Origin: Calycina herbarum
Lineage: Eukaryota; Ascomycota; Leotiomycetes; Helotiales; Pezizellaceae
Direction of reading: 5' to 3'
NCBI GenBank assembly: GCA_001414485.1
Contig: LLEY01000019.1
Span: 186,001-250,000 of the forward strand
Length of the DNA stretch: 64,000 bases
The notes beneath the pieces are model-generated. The model was given only the letters and a program-made list of their open reading frames with translations, did not search any database and was not told the DNA's origin. Of this stretch, positions 19,464-30,678 are shown in pieces; position 1 is the stretch's first letter, and every line of letters begins with the position of its first letter. A program made the translations under genes and the position numbers.

Positions 19464-21341
19464 TCAATATTCCTCAATTCCCGGCATATCAGCACCCGCA
19501 ATTCGTCGTCCAGAGTTACTTCCACTCCCATAAAGCATCTCCATCAACTTTCCCTTCTGCCTTTCCCGTACACCACCAAGATGATTACTCACCTCCTCCA
19601 AGCCACGGATCTGCTCGTCAACCCCGAGTGTACTCCCGTTGGCACGTACCAACGGACTAACCAACTTTCGTCGCAAAGTCTCGAGGTTTGCCTTCAGGGT
19701 AAGAAGCTTCCCGTTGTGTTCAAGAAGGATGGATTTGTTCTGTACGGTCTTGGCACGAATATTGGACAGAAGTCTTTTATTCTTCTCAAATTTGTGGATC
19801 GTACTGGCGTTGGGGCCGAGGATCTTGGTCCAGAGAGAGGAAAGCATGTCATCGTGTGAGGACTCTTGAGCGCTAGATTCGCGGACAACGGTTCGTGCCA
19901 AGTTCAAGAATTGCTTATCGATGGCTTCGAAGAGGGCGAAGAGAGCCAAAGAGTGTTGAAGTTCTGAATGGATTGACTCTTCCAAGACGCCGAGGAATTC
20001 TGTGAATGTACGCTGAAGAGTTTGACGAGTCCTTTGCGGAGAGGTGAGACCAAACAGGAGGGTTGCAAATTCTCCTACGGGTGTAGGGATGCCTTCTTCG
20101 GTTTCCAGTAGACCGGAGCGAGCAAAGAGAGTGTGTATATTATCAAATGCTGATGTGAGGGCGGACGGTGAACCGGATTGTAACTGCGAAAGTTCACGCC
20201 GTGCCCAGTCCATGACAATCAGGATCCTGTGATCTGTTAGTAAAATAGGAAATTCAAGTAGGAAAATACGAAATACATACCCGTCCACATCTCCATCGAC
20301 GTTTGCAAAGAATCTAGTAAGCTCGAGTGCTAGGGTTTTGAGGCTCTCTCCGAGGTCATCCAGTGACTTGACAATGATAGGACCCGAAGTCATATTCGTG
20401 GAACGAACACTCTCGCCAAGATCCCAAACTGCAGTACCAGTAGCTTGCAAATCGCCAATTTGTTGAACACCATTTTCGGAATAGAATATGAGTGGTTCAA
20501 AAGATTTTGCAAGTCCTGCGACTTTGACCAAATCTGGTACAGGGGGCAGAGGAGCGGGTTGAAAGAGGGAACGGAAAATTAGTATCGCAAACAAGCCGAC
20601 AAGTGCGGAAATGAAGAGCGATGTTTTGGAGCGAGTAGCCATGTTGAACTTGCTTCGCATGTAGTCAAAGGACACTTCGAATGGGCGGTGTTGAACCTCT
20701 GCTTTCATGGCAAAACGGATATCTACAAAGAAATTAGTTTTTGCATTGCTAAATAAGGTATACTTTCCCGTACAATTGTTTGGGTTGGCTGGCTGATCAT
20801 CATCCTCCGTCTTGATCAATGGAGCCCCATATGTGCTACCACCGTATGCCCTTCCACCATTCGCAAATGTTGCGCCAAAGTCTGTAAGGTCTGGGCCAGT
20901 ATTCGGATAACCATTTGGACCTGGGCTAGGACTTCTTTGTTTCTCTGGTGACAACGAGCCGGTAGGCAATCGAGTTCGTGCCGCCGCCTCCAAAGTCCTA
21001 TCTCTCTCATCCCCACTCTCATAGTCGGGTGTGCCATCTCTTGATCTCCCTCCCAAGGCCAATCTACTCGGACGTCTATTCCAAAAGCCGCTGCTTCGAT
21101 TGCCGTTTCCGTCCCGTCTCCATGCTGGCGGGCTGAATCTGCCTCCAGAAAGGGATTCCCCCATTTCCGAGCTGGTTTCGGAGCGGAAGCCAGAATGATG
21201 CGACGGGTAACCGATGCTGGGGCTCCGGGGGAGGTCGTTGTATTTGTTGTTGTTTCCGTGAAGGTCGAAGTCGTCCTGAGAATCGTCGAAAGAAGGATGC
21301 TCGTTGTAGACCTCCTCGAGTTCTGAGAGGGTCACCGACAT
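19464..21341 (-). CDS. Large protein with one transmembrane helix, unknown function
   Basis: The frame is open through 678 codons from 21500, but two introns whose lengths are multiples of three are likely. One at 20723-20773 (51 nt) joins NN to YIRFAMKAEV. The other, at 20227-20280 (54 nt), has GTATGT, TACTAAC-like and CACAG signals and joins DVDG to ILIVMDWAR. With the ATG at 21341 (MSVTLSELEEVYNEHPSF) the product is 590 residues; an ATG at 21500 would add a low-complexity Asn/Thr lead. Residues 1-200 are disordered, Ser/Gly/Arg-rich with SP motifs. Then come one helix (SLFISALVGLFAILIFRSLF) and a C-terminal helical domain of about 300 residues containing FEPLIFYSENGVQQIGDLQ. That half is probably lumenal or extracellular. 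I recognise the fungal style but no named family. Confidence 0.8.
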   Translation of the reverse strand: MSVTLSELEEVYNEHPSFDDSQDDFDLHGNNNKYNDLPRSPSIGYPSHHSGFRSETSSEMGESLSGGRFSPPAWRRDGNGNRSSGFWNRRPSRLALGGRSRDGTPDYESGDERDRTLEAAARTRLPTGSLSPEKQRSPSPGPNGYPNTGPDLTDFGATFANGGRAYGGSTYGAPLIKTEDDDQPANPNNCTGKYTLFSNAKTNFFVDIRFAMKAEVQHRPFEVSFDYMRSKFNMATRSKTSLFISALVGLFAILIFRSLFQPAPLPPVPDLVKVAGLAKSFEPLIFYSENGVQQIGDLQATGTAVWDLGESVRSTNMTSGPIIVKSLDDLGESLKTLALELTRFFANVDGDVDGYVFRIFLLEFPILLTDHRILIVMDWARRELSQLQSGSPSALTSAFDNIHTLFARSGLLETEEGIPTPVGEFATLLFGLTSPQRTRQTLQRTFTEFLGVLEESIHSELQHSLALFALFEAIDKQFLNLARTVVRESSAQESSHDDMLSSLWTKILGPNASTIHKFEKNKRLLSNIRAKTVQNKSILLEHNGKLLTLKANLETLRRKLVSPLVRANGSTLGVDEQIRGLEEVSNHLGGVRERQKGKLMEMLYGSGSNSGRRIAGADMPGIEEY

Positions 21342-23766
21342 TGTTGTTATCTCGAACTGTTCTTGCCAGGGTTCGTGGGGTTCGTTGTACGTCGTAGTCA
21401 TGTGCGTACTCGTATTCTTGTTGTTGTTGATGTCGTTGGACTGGGTAATGTGGGATTGGGTTGTTTCGTACGTGGAGGATGTAGAAGTATGCGAGAGCAA
21501 GGACGGTTAAGGCGATGGCGGTGCTGGGTGCGATATTTAAGGATACCAGGGAGAATTGTATATGATTCTCGACGGTGAATATGGACATGACAGTCGCAAG
21601 TAGCTGGTGTACCTAGTTCAGGTCCCACGCGCTATGCGATCAGAAAGCTAGTGAATCCAGGAGGGTCGAGCGACCTTTGCCGGGTGAATTGGGGGGGGGG
21701 GGGGTAAGAAGAGGGTAATTTCTGTACGGAATGCAGAGGTCTGGAGGGTACTAGTATGGAGTTTGTCAATTGAAGAATGTCCAGAAGGAGACCTCAACCT
21801 GAGCATTCAGGGCGAGGTGGGGGAGTGACTTGGGTGTCCGTGGCCAACCACCCACATTTCACTGCTGGAGCGACGGATGGAGAGACTGGATCTGGTGGGA
21901 CATGGTCCCCTGGCGATGCGATGCTGCGTTGGCCAAAAAGAAGGAGGTTGGGCTTCATCTTCATCTTCATCGTCCAATCGTTATCTGCTATCGCCTGCCA
22001 GCAAGGTGGAAGGGAGCCGGAGGTCGTTCTCATGCAACCCTCACCAATCACAACTCAACACTCCTGAAACGGCAAAACGAGGGGTTGAGAAACAACATCA
22101 ACTCTATTTCACCAAATCCAATTCTGTTCAAGAGCGCTTCATACCGCTTTTGTGATTAATTATGTAGCCTAGAGGTCCAAGTGACTCGGAAGAAGCAACT
22201 CGGTGTGTTTCATTTGCCCCAGGAGAGAGTTTTTTGGGTATTTGCTTCTTTCATTTGCCATTTCTCGAGCTACTAGTTGTACCATGGCCCAATCAGAAAG
22301 GCAGAGTGTTGCAAAATCAGAAAAAGATTCCGGTAAACCACGGTGATGATAACTTTGGACAGCATCCATAGAGGCGATTTGCTAAGAAAATAAATCGCTT
22401 TTGGGTGTCAAGAACCTCGCTGCATCGTCGCAAAATATTGGAATCGGGTAACTCTGGGTTTTTTTTGGAAGTATCAACCTAAACATGCTGGGTCAATTAA
22501 ACTGATTGTATGAAGAGATCTTGGCTAATATCCGACATTGTTCTAAACTTTTAACTTAATCTGCCTCAGAGATTTAGAACAATAAGAGCTGGAAAGGCAG
22601 GTACGTGCCGGAAGTATATACTACCGCTCTCACTGCCCATTGCGAGTCTGCGCCTCACTAATGTACACAGCTGTTCAATATTATAACTTGCCAATACTCC
22701 ACATGGGGCTCATTCTAGGGTAAGTGTTCTCAAGAGTCGACTTGAATGTGCCCATTTTGCTAACGTTTCCAAGGACTCGGTGCGTATCGATTTGCGAGGA
22801 GAAGCAACAAAACAAAAGCTGCTGTGGATGCAAACCTTCGGAGATTTGATCGTCTCATTGAAAGCTGGACTTCAATCAGTTGGGAGCTCCTTTTTGATGC
22901 TTTGATCTCGAATACCAGTCCATGCTCCCCCACGGCAACCTGCATTCGTATCAGCATGTCGAAGATCATGCACAGGACCTCCTATCTTGTGCATCGATAA
23001 TCATGCAAATGTTTACTTGCATTCGGGGTACTGTGTCTGCTGTGACTTGCTTATTGTTTAACTCAATTGAGGAAAATTTGCTGAGGTTTGAATAAAGTTG
23101 GACGAAAGCTGGAAGAGCTTCGATCAATCCATGTGACATGAGAATGGGATTCATGTCTCTAGCCGTTTGGTGCTTCGGTTTCAAGGTTTTCGGAGGTTTT
23201 GTTCTCGTTTTCGTGGGGACTGATTGTGTAACAACTGCAGATGGAAAACGTCATATGTTGAGGTTCTTACTCTAACAATGGCAATTGGTTTGATAAGGAA
23301 ACAAGCAAAGCTATGGCAAAAGGGGAAGTTGCAGTGATTGTATTTGTTCTTCCATGGTGAATTGCAACTGCCCGGGTTGAGAAAAGATACCGCAAGCTTA
23401 TTGGTAAGTGATCATATCAAGAGATAAGCTAGCGAATTGCTCATCGCGTATTACAGGATTGACCACAAATTTCGAGCTCCTAATTTCAACATGCATGGTG
23501 ACACTTGAAAAGTCAATTTTGCCTCTTCCTCATTCAGTTGCTCCAAGTTTGGAAACCTCTGTTTTGAATGTTCCTTTTGTGCTTCTATTTCTAGTACTAG
23601 TCACGTTTCAAAAGTCATCGGCTTGGTTATTCATTTTATAACTGAGCTGCTGTTTCCATGCCGACCCACGTCCTCTAAAATTCACCTTCGATCTTCCGCA
23701 ACTACATCTTGGCTTTGGTACTCGGCCAAAGACACCGTCAACCCCTCATTTTGACAATAGCCCATC
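21342..23766. other. Divergent intergenic interval with G homopolymer
   Basis: This 2.4 kb lies between the one-TM gene (-) and tyrosinase (+). A 14-nt G run occupies 21691-21704. Overlapping frames near 21777-22160 and 22760-23184 do not look like proteins in any phase. The last few hundred bases should contain the tyrosinase promoter. Confidence 0.4.
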
Positions 23767-26032
23767 ATGTTTCTCCTCAACTACTGGCTTGCCATTCTGG
23801 CCTTCATTGCGCCTCTATTTGATCTTGCGACCGCCCAAAGCAACGGTACTGGTACTGCCGGTGCATATTTTGCTATCACTGGCGTTCAGACAGGCATTAA
23901 TGACGCTACGGGAGAGTTACCAGTGAGAAAGAACATTCTTGATCTTCAGAACGATCAGCCAGCATGGTATGTACAAAGCTCGCCCTACGCCCTATGCACT
24001 TCGAAGTGGCTAACATGTGTGTTCCCCCAGGTCGTTGTACATTCAAGCTCTCAATGCTATGCAAAGTACTAACGAGAGCGATCCGCTGTCTTGGTTCCAA
24101 ATCGCAGGTATTCATGGGAGACCTTTTATTCCATGGAATCACTTCAACCAGTATGAAGGCGTGCAATATAATTGGTGGAAGGGCTACTGTACTCACGGAA
24201 AGTGCCATGTTCAAGCTCATGGCAGTCTTGTGCTAACCATGTCTTCTAGGGTCACCACTGTTCACTTCCTGGCATAGACCTTACCTGGCTCTATTTGAGC
24301 AAGTCATTGCTCAACATTCGCAACAAATCGCCAAAAGCTACGTGGGACCAGACCTGCCAGTTTTCCAAGATGCCGCAGACAAACTTCGAATTCCTTACTG
24401 GGATTGGGCGTCGATTCCCGAGATACCTCCAGTCTTGAACCAACCAAACATACAAATCAAGACACCCACCGGCGAGCAAACTGTGAACAATCCATTGTTT
24501 CAATACAAATTCCTACAATTCCCTCTGAACCCGACTTACTTCCCTCCTGATTTGGATGAGAGAGCAAAAATGCCATATACTGTCCGACAGCCAGCGAGTG
24601 GGGGTCCAAATTCGCCTTCTAGGCCCGAAGTGGTAAATGCTCAGCTAGCAAGGGGAAATCTGATGCAAAGAACCGTAAGTACCGAGGTCAGAAGCTGCAG
24701 GTTGTTCCGTTGGCTAATATTATTTGTTAGTGGGATGCTCTTGTCAAGTCAACTGAGTATAATTTCTTTTCCACAGAGGTTACATCAGGAACTTCGGCTG
24801 AATCCATCCACGACTCTATTCATAGAATGGTAGGGGGTGATCATGGTCAGTACCCAATTTCTCTGAGCAAAACGTCTTCTTTGGGTAAAGCCCGAAGCTG
24901 AGACATTTCTTATTCTTAACATTTCTAAAACGGTCCTCGAAACTCTTTCTATTCTACTCCTCAAATATCCTCAAAGAAGTATACTGACACCGAGATTCTG
25001 TAGGCCACATGACACGATTAGAATATTCAGCATTTGACCCAATTTTCTGGCTCCACCACACGAATGTCGATAGGCTCTATGCGATTTGGATGGCGATGAA
25101 CCCTGGGAAGATTATGACACCCCTAGCCCACGAAGGCGGCACAATGTCAATTCCAAGTGGGAATAATGATAACACCGATACATCCCTATGGCCATTTACG
25201 TCCGATTCCGCAGGTACCGTGTACACATCTTCTTCTGCATACGAATTGTCCACCTTTGGATATACATACCCTGAAATTGGCGACTGGTCACAATCACCGG
25301 AAAATCTCAAAAACAACGTTACAGCACAAGTGAACGCTAAATACGATCCAAACTCCATATTCCGCAATGCTCCATCCCTCCGCCCTCGAGATACTTTCAG
25401 ACCTGGACAAGAGACTGTAGAATGGTCAGTAAGCATCAGTGTCTCCAAATTCGATCTTGCAGGAACTCATTTCGCCATCCGACTCTTCCTTGGAACTGTG
25501 CCCTCAAATCCACAGGATTGGCCGACATGTGATCCTGGGTTGGGTAGTATGCAGATTATGCCACCGGTCATCAAGAATTCCACAGGCATGCCGGCTATAA
25601 TTGTTCATGATGAGTTCAGTCTTACGAAGGCTATCGTGGAAGCTGGGCACAATGTTAGTGATGTTGGTGCTGTAAAGCAATACCTGAAAGATTCTCTGCA
25701 ATGGAGAGCACAGAAGGTAAGTTTGACCATATCCCAATTATAGCTGAAGCTAGTGGTAGAGCTATGCTAATTTTGTATAGCTTGACGGCATCGTTGTAGA
25801 TGTCAACTTGCTGCCCAGTCTCATTGTCACAGTTTCCGACCAAAAGGTCACATTGCAGAAAAACATCACTTCTCTCCCAAGTTTTGGTCTTCGAACTGAC
25901 CACCAAGAGATTACTGATAAGCCAGCTATCGAGAAGCCGCAGACTACAAATGAAGGCTCTTATCTTGCGCCGGGTGGCAGCTTGTGGGCGTTTGAGGCGT
26001 TGTTTTTCTTTGCTGGGATGAATTTAATGTAG
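23767..26032 (+). CDS. Secreted tyrosinase, possibly GPI-anchored, with a damaged splice donor
   Basis: Type-3 copper enzyme that hydroxylates monophenols and oxidises diphenols (melanin-type chemistry). Exons 23767-23966, 24031-24197, 24250-24674, 24731-24845, 25004-25716 and 25781-26032 close in phase to 623 residues. A signal peptide (MFLLNYWLAILAFIAPLFDLATA) is present. The CuA ligands lie in IAGIHGRPFIPWN, YCTHG and SWHRPYL. The CuB ligands lie in HGHMTRLEYSAFDPIFWLHHTNVDRLY. The protein ends with a hydrophobic tail (SLWAFEALFFFAGMNLM) after a small-residue stretch, compatible with a GPI signal. The oddity is the second intron: its donor reads CACG then GAAAGT where GTAAGT is expected, yet only this junction keeps YCTHG-SPLFTSWHRPYL in frame. 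Either a rare GA-AG intron is used, or this allele has lost correct splicing. The fourth intron is long (158 nt). Confidence 0.85.
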
Positions 26033-26900
26033 AGGAATTGACGGAACCAGCTAATGATTGATTAACACGCACGTAGACTAGAAACTGTACATTCAGAGCG
26101 CAATAATAATGAATAATGGGTGTTCTTGACCTCCTGAACTTCCGAGTACTTAGCGCGAATTGGAGTGGCTTATTCAAAATGATTTCTACCTATTCCCTCA
26201 CCAAATAATTCGCTCGTACTATACACTGATCTTGAGGGTCTAACTTACGGTGCTCTGGAGAGCTTAAATCCACCATCTTGCAAGCCGATAGTGAATATTC
26301 TCGTTGGTGAGAAAACATTCGATAAATTGGACGTATGGAGCTTCGTAGTTTTCATGGCAACTGAAACTGAAAACAAGACCAAACTAGTAACATGTAACTG
26401 TAGGGAGTGCCCTGGTTTCATCGAGGAACATTATTGGCAGCGGCGGCCCACCCTTTGCCCACAGACTCACAATTATTAAAATATTATTTTGTTATTACTT
26501 AGATACAAATAGACGACATTGCAGCAAGATACAAAACCTGTCAAGGTATTCTTCGTGGTGGCCGGTTATGAGGTGGCGTATTGGAGGAAGAGTGTGTATA
26601 GAAGTAAGGCAGAAGTAAGGCAATTTCATTCGCGGTTTAAAGGCACCATAAGGAACGGTTGGGTTTACTGTACGCACAATACTTTTTTTATTTGGCTTTG
26701 TTTTGAGTTTTAAGTAATTGTTGAGTTGTTATTCACAGAAGATAGAATCAGTAGTTGAGATGATGAGATGATGAGATGAAAAACAGAAGATGGGATGAAA
26801 TTTCAGATGATAAGATGAGAGCAATCTTGAGTGGATTCATGGTTCTACAAATATTCACCGGCCTTGCCATATTATCAAGAACGTCAAGTTTCTATTCTTC
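26033..26900. other. Intergenic interval after tyrosinase
   Basis: No gene recognised. A gatgagatgatgagatgat simple stretch lies around 26758-26777. A+T content rises to the right, leading into the decayed repeat block. Confidence 0.35.
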
Positions 26901-26919
26901 TTTTTGTTTCGTTTATCTT

Positions 26920-27480
26920 GAATTCTTAAGTCTTCTTGACTTTGCTTAGGAATTAGATATCTATAGTATACCCTAGCTTAACCTAAGTTTAATAGAATAA
27001 AACAAACGTAGCTTAAGAATAACTTAAAGTAGATTTTCTAGAAATTTTCTAGTAAATAAGTTTATTTTATTAAAATATCTTAAGAGGTATAATAATAAAG
27101 TTTAATAAATTTATTTTTAGAATAATCTAATATAATTTTAAGTAAGTTAAAGAAAATTTCCTAGAAATATTCTAGTAAATAGCTTTATTTTATAGAAATA
27201 TCTTAAATATATAGAAGAAATAAATTTAACAAATATAGTTTTATAACAACTCTTAACTTAGCTTATAAAAAGATTCTAGTAAGTATATTTATCTAATTAA
27301 AGTATTCTAAGAGAGTAGAAGAATAGAATAAAACAAACGAAGCTTTGAAATAGTATAAAGTAAATTTTTTGAAAGTATCTTTATAAAATACTTTATTTTA
27401 TTAATATAATATAAATTAAACAAAAGCTGCTTTTAAATACGTCTAATTAAGTTTAAGAAAGCTTACTAAAACTAATACGA
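26920..27480. repeat. Very A+T-rich degenerate repeats
   Basis: The word group gaataaaacaaacg-agctt, then ttctagtaaatagctttattttat, then aatatctta recurs about every 110-130 bp: gaataaaac at 26994 and 27326, and ttctagtaa at 27048, 27170 and 27272. Almost no C or G remains apart from short islands. This fits an old tandem or dispersed repeat eroded by repeat-induced point mutation. Confidence 0.6.
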
Positions 27481-27489
27481 GATAAAACA

Positions 27490-27738
27490 CTAGAGTCACA
27501 TACAACCCGATCACGTGTAATCCCGTGACCATGGTTTCCCGAGGTTCTGCCGAGGACTCACTTAGTGTAGTTGAATAGAGCAAGAGCATACTAACTCTTC
27601 TCTTCTCTCTTTAGTTTAGTTTTCCTTAATATAAGGTACTATTCTATAAGCACTTCTCTTATACATTTGTAGAGAGCCGTCATAATAAGGTACTATTCTA
27701 TAAGTACTTCTCTTGTGCATTTGTAAATGGCTGTTACA
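27490..27738 (+). mobile_element. Probable solo LTR with internal 54-bp duplication
   Basis: From acaacccgatcacgtgtaat through a CT-rich segment to ctgttaca the sequence has the look of a fungal LTR: a short G+C island in A+T-rich DNA, palindromic tcacgtg near the 5' end, CT-rich middle, and a ...ttaca end. Two copies of a 54-bp unit lie head to tail at 27631-27684 and 27685-27738, differing at about eight positions and ending gtcata and gttaca. No internal retrotransposon coding sequence follows. Boundaries are approximate and no target duplication was identified. Confidence 0.4.
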
Positions 27739-28760
27739 CGCCTCTTTATTTACAAATTAGATTTTATCTTAGGCAAGAGGATAAATACAAAAGAAAAGAG
27801 AAACTTACTATAGCCAACTTCTCCTTGCTCGCTGGATTAACTTACAACGACTTTTAAATACGCGAATAGTTACCTCTTATAATATAGTTAAGGCAGATAA
27901 AGAGTATAATATAAAGTTCTTACGATATCGAGCTCAGAAGATCGTGATTTCATAATAGAAAATGAATGGAATTGTTGATTTTAGACTTACTAGCTACGAA
28001 CTAGACGTTCTATATAATTCCGGAAAAGAAAGCGAAAGTCTTTTAGAGCAGGCTTTGATATATTGAACTTTGACTTTATACCTACCTAGTATAATCTGCG
28101 GAATCAAAATCATCGGGTTAGGTAAAAGATATACCCGAGAGAGTGAAACCCCTAATTCAATACATCTCTCTGTATGACCTAAAAATACTGTGAATAGAAA
28201 AGAAGAGAAGCAGAAGTGAAGTATGTAGTCGAAGAGAAGACTGGTAATGAGCATGACACAGATTCAACTCGAGTACTAGAATTCTTTATGAAGAATAGTA
28301 GAAACAATAAACCAATGACATGATCTCGGGAAAACTTCTTAATGTTGTCCTTTACAAGCTCATCACGTGTAAACCCAGCCTGCCCTCAATCCTTCCTCCT
28401 TCTTCAATTCTTATCAATATTGCTGGTAGGAATCATAATCCGGAAATAACCAATATAGAAGGAACTGGAGCGGGCCAAATATATACGATCACCGCGAGCA
28501 GGAGCTGTGGCGTAAGTTTGTTTATGCGGCACGGCATAGAAAGATTGGAATAGCATTGCCCATGTTCCCATACGGATGTACGTACCTAGCCATGTGGTTT
28601 TTCCTCGCTCTCCTCGTTCCTGGGACGGGAAAGGAAGTCGGGGGAGATGAGTGGAGCGATAGTGAAAGAATAATACGTGGAAGGGTGGTACCTATATAAT
28701 AAGCACCCACCGGTTCGACTGTACTAGTATACCGTTCAAGCGTCCTCGGCTATATCAAAG
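27739..28760. other. A+T-rich intergenic remnant
   Basis: Continues the decayed zone, with no supportable gene. A tataatataaag tract and a gatatcgagctcagaagatcg-like segment near 27920 might be the leader of a lost retroelement. The final 150 bp are less A+T-rich and may be the old promoter of the following pseudogene. Confidence 0.35.
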
Positions 28761-29632
28761 ATGTTTCTCCATCTCCATCTCCATCTCTATCTTATTCTCA
28801 CGCTCACGCTCTCGCTCACGGGAGTTATGGCTGCCGCAATCCCCAACCCGGTAGAGGAGATCTATGCCTTTCCCCAGGCTACCTTTATTGAGAATATCCA
28901 CGTTCGCAGCAATGGTGGCCTCCTCCTCAGCACCACCGACACGGGGAACCTCTATTCGCTGGACCCCAATGCTGCCAACCCGGCGCCTGGCTACACTGGC
29001 CGGTAGCACTAGCCTAACGGGGATCGCAACCATTGGGCCTAACCTGTATGCCATCAGCGGGGGGTTTCACTCGGAATTCATCTTTGCCAACGACAGCATG
29101 GCCCTCTATGTTGTCTCGCTGCCGCCAACCATTGCAAGTACCAACATTGGAGGGGAGGATCAACACGCGAACCCGCGCGGTGGACGTTTCCCTCTCAGAT
29201 GCCGCCCTGGGCCCCAGGGGATCGACCACGGTTCCGCTGGGCGCCAACGGCCTGCACACCTCCAGCAGTGGTGACTACCTGTACTTCTCGAATTCCGGCC
29301 AGGGCACCTTTGCGCGCGTCAAAATCAGTGCCGAGGGGGGCAAGGAAGGGCCTATTGAGATCATGGCCCGGCTCGCGGGGGACAACAGTCTGCTGAACGC
29401 CTACGACGACTTTGCCCTCGACGCGGCGGGGAATGCCTATGTTTCCGTGCACTCGACCTCGCTACAGAAGATCACGCCGGCGGGGGTGCAGACCACCGTG
29501 GCGACGCAACTGAAAGATCCCACGGCAGCTGCCATGTCTGGGGATGGGAAATATGTCTATGTATCCACTGGGGGGGCAGGTTTTGCGGGTGAAGGCAGAT
29601 GCGGATACATGCTAGCCTACGCTTTGCATTAG
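28761..29632 (+). pseudogene. SMP-30/gluconolactonase-like secreted beta-propeller, broken by frameshift and internal deletion
   Basis: The remains encode a six-bladed propeller protein of the SMP-30/gluconolactonase/LRE-like group, often seen near fungal secondary-metabolism genes. Part 1 (28761-29009) starts with a signal peptide (a His/Leu repeat, then LILTLTLSLTGVMA) and reads IYAFPQATFIENIHVRSNGG and LYSLDPNAANPAPGY before an early stop. From about 29004 the sense continues in another phase (STSLTGIATIGPNLYAISGG ... LYVVSLPPTIASTNIGG). At about 29150 it jumps again, to RINTRTRAVDVSLSD, GANGLHTSSSGDYLYFSNS and DDFALDAAGNAYVSVHS, ending at 29632. The second jump also lacks the blade that normally lies between these segments, so a deletion is likely. 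The G+C content is far above the neighbouring DNA. Confidence 0.75.
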
Positions 29633-29753
29633 GTAGACCACGACAAGTAGTATTCACTAAGCGAGGCTCTGCTCTATCAAAACAAACCACAAACCATCAT
29701 CATCCTCCTCCTCAACCCTCTCTCTAATACTAGAAAACGAAAATATTCTTATC

Positions 29754-30678
29754 ATGAAACTCATCGTCGCAGGTTCCACCGGCTTTGTTGGCACCGAGGT
29801 AATCCGACAAGCCCTCTCCAACCCCGCCGTCACCTCCATCGCAGCTCTCGCACGTCGCAAGACCGAAATCCCCAACAACGTCGCTCCCAACGCCGATGCC
29901 TCAAAACTGACTTCGGTCATCTGTGACGATTTTGAGAACTACTCGGAGAGTGTGGAGAAGGAATTGTCCGGCGCTGATGCTTGCATTTGGTCGGTTGCCA
30001 TTTCTCTACCTACCTAGCTGCCTGTGTCAACCTCTAACAAATGTACTTTTGGGTCATGTTAGGCTCATCGCAGTGACTCCTTCTCAACTCAAGACCATGA
30101 CGGCCGATCAAGCACGAAAAATCTGCCTAGATTACACCGTCACCGGCGTGGAAACCATCACCAAATTGCCACGCAGCGATTCAACCAACACTACCAACAA
30201 CCCATTTCAATTCATTTACTGCAGCGGTGCCAATAGCGAGCAAGACTAAACCAAAAAGCCCTGGGTCTTGGGTGACTATTGTTTAATGAGGGTATGCCAC
30301 TCTTCTACTCCCTCATTTCATTCACTCCATCCCTTCATCCCCATCCCATCATCATTATCGAGACAAATGGATCTTTCATAATCACTAAGAAAATAAAATA
30401 GGGACTCGGAGAGAGCAAAGTTCTAAATTTCGCACGAGAATCCAATGGAAGTGTGGTTGCGGCAGTAGCGAAATCAGGTCTCATCGACGCACCAAGGCAA
30501 GACGGGCCCAGTCATGAAAGTCGTGCAGACGATTGGCCGTACGATCATTGGCCTTCCCTAGGTAGACGTCAGTGAGATTTCTGCCACGCTACTCAAGCAA
30601 GCGGTGGATGGGATTGAAAAGGAAACGTTACTGAATGAGGATTTGGTGAGGATTGGACGGGGGGTGTTGGATGCTTAA
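29754..30678 (+). pseudogene. NmrA/NAD(P)-binding Rossmann protein, disabled by stops and a frameshift
   Basis: The N-terminal exon (29754 to about 29991) is intact, with a perfect dinucleotide motif GSTGFVGTEVI after MKLIVA. An intron ending in GTTAG near 30061 leads to IAVTPSQLKTMTADQARKIC ... FQFIYCSGANSEQD. There a TAA at 30247 falls exactly where related proteins continue with a Gln codon (CAA to TAA). Sense resumes as TKKPWVLGDYCLMR, another intron (about 30292-30401), and KVLNFARESNGSVVAAVAKS. The phase then changes near 30500, and VMKVVQTIGRTIIGLP is followed by a TAG at 30560 before VDVSEISATLLKQAVDGIEK and the natural end at 30678. Two premature stops and one frameshift make function very unlikely. 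It lies 120 bp from the SMP-30 pseudogene in the same orientation. Confidence 0.8.

Noticed and set aside
22760..23184. Two overlapping minus-strand frames and partial plus-strand frames
   Set aside because: I tried joining them with introns in either direction and obtained no coherent protein.
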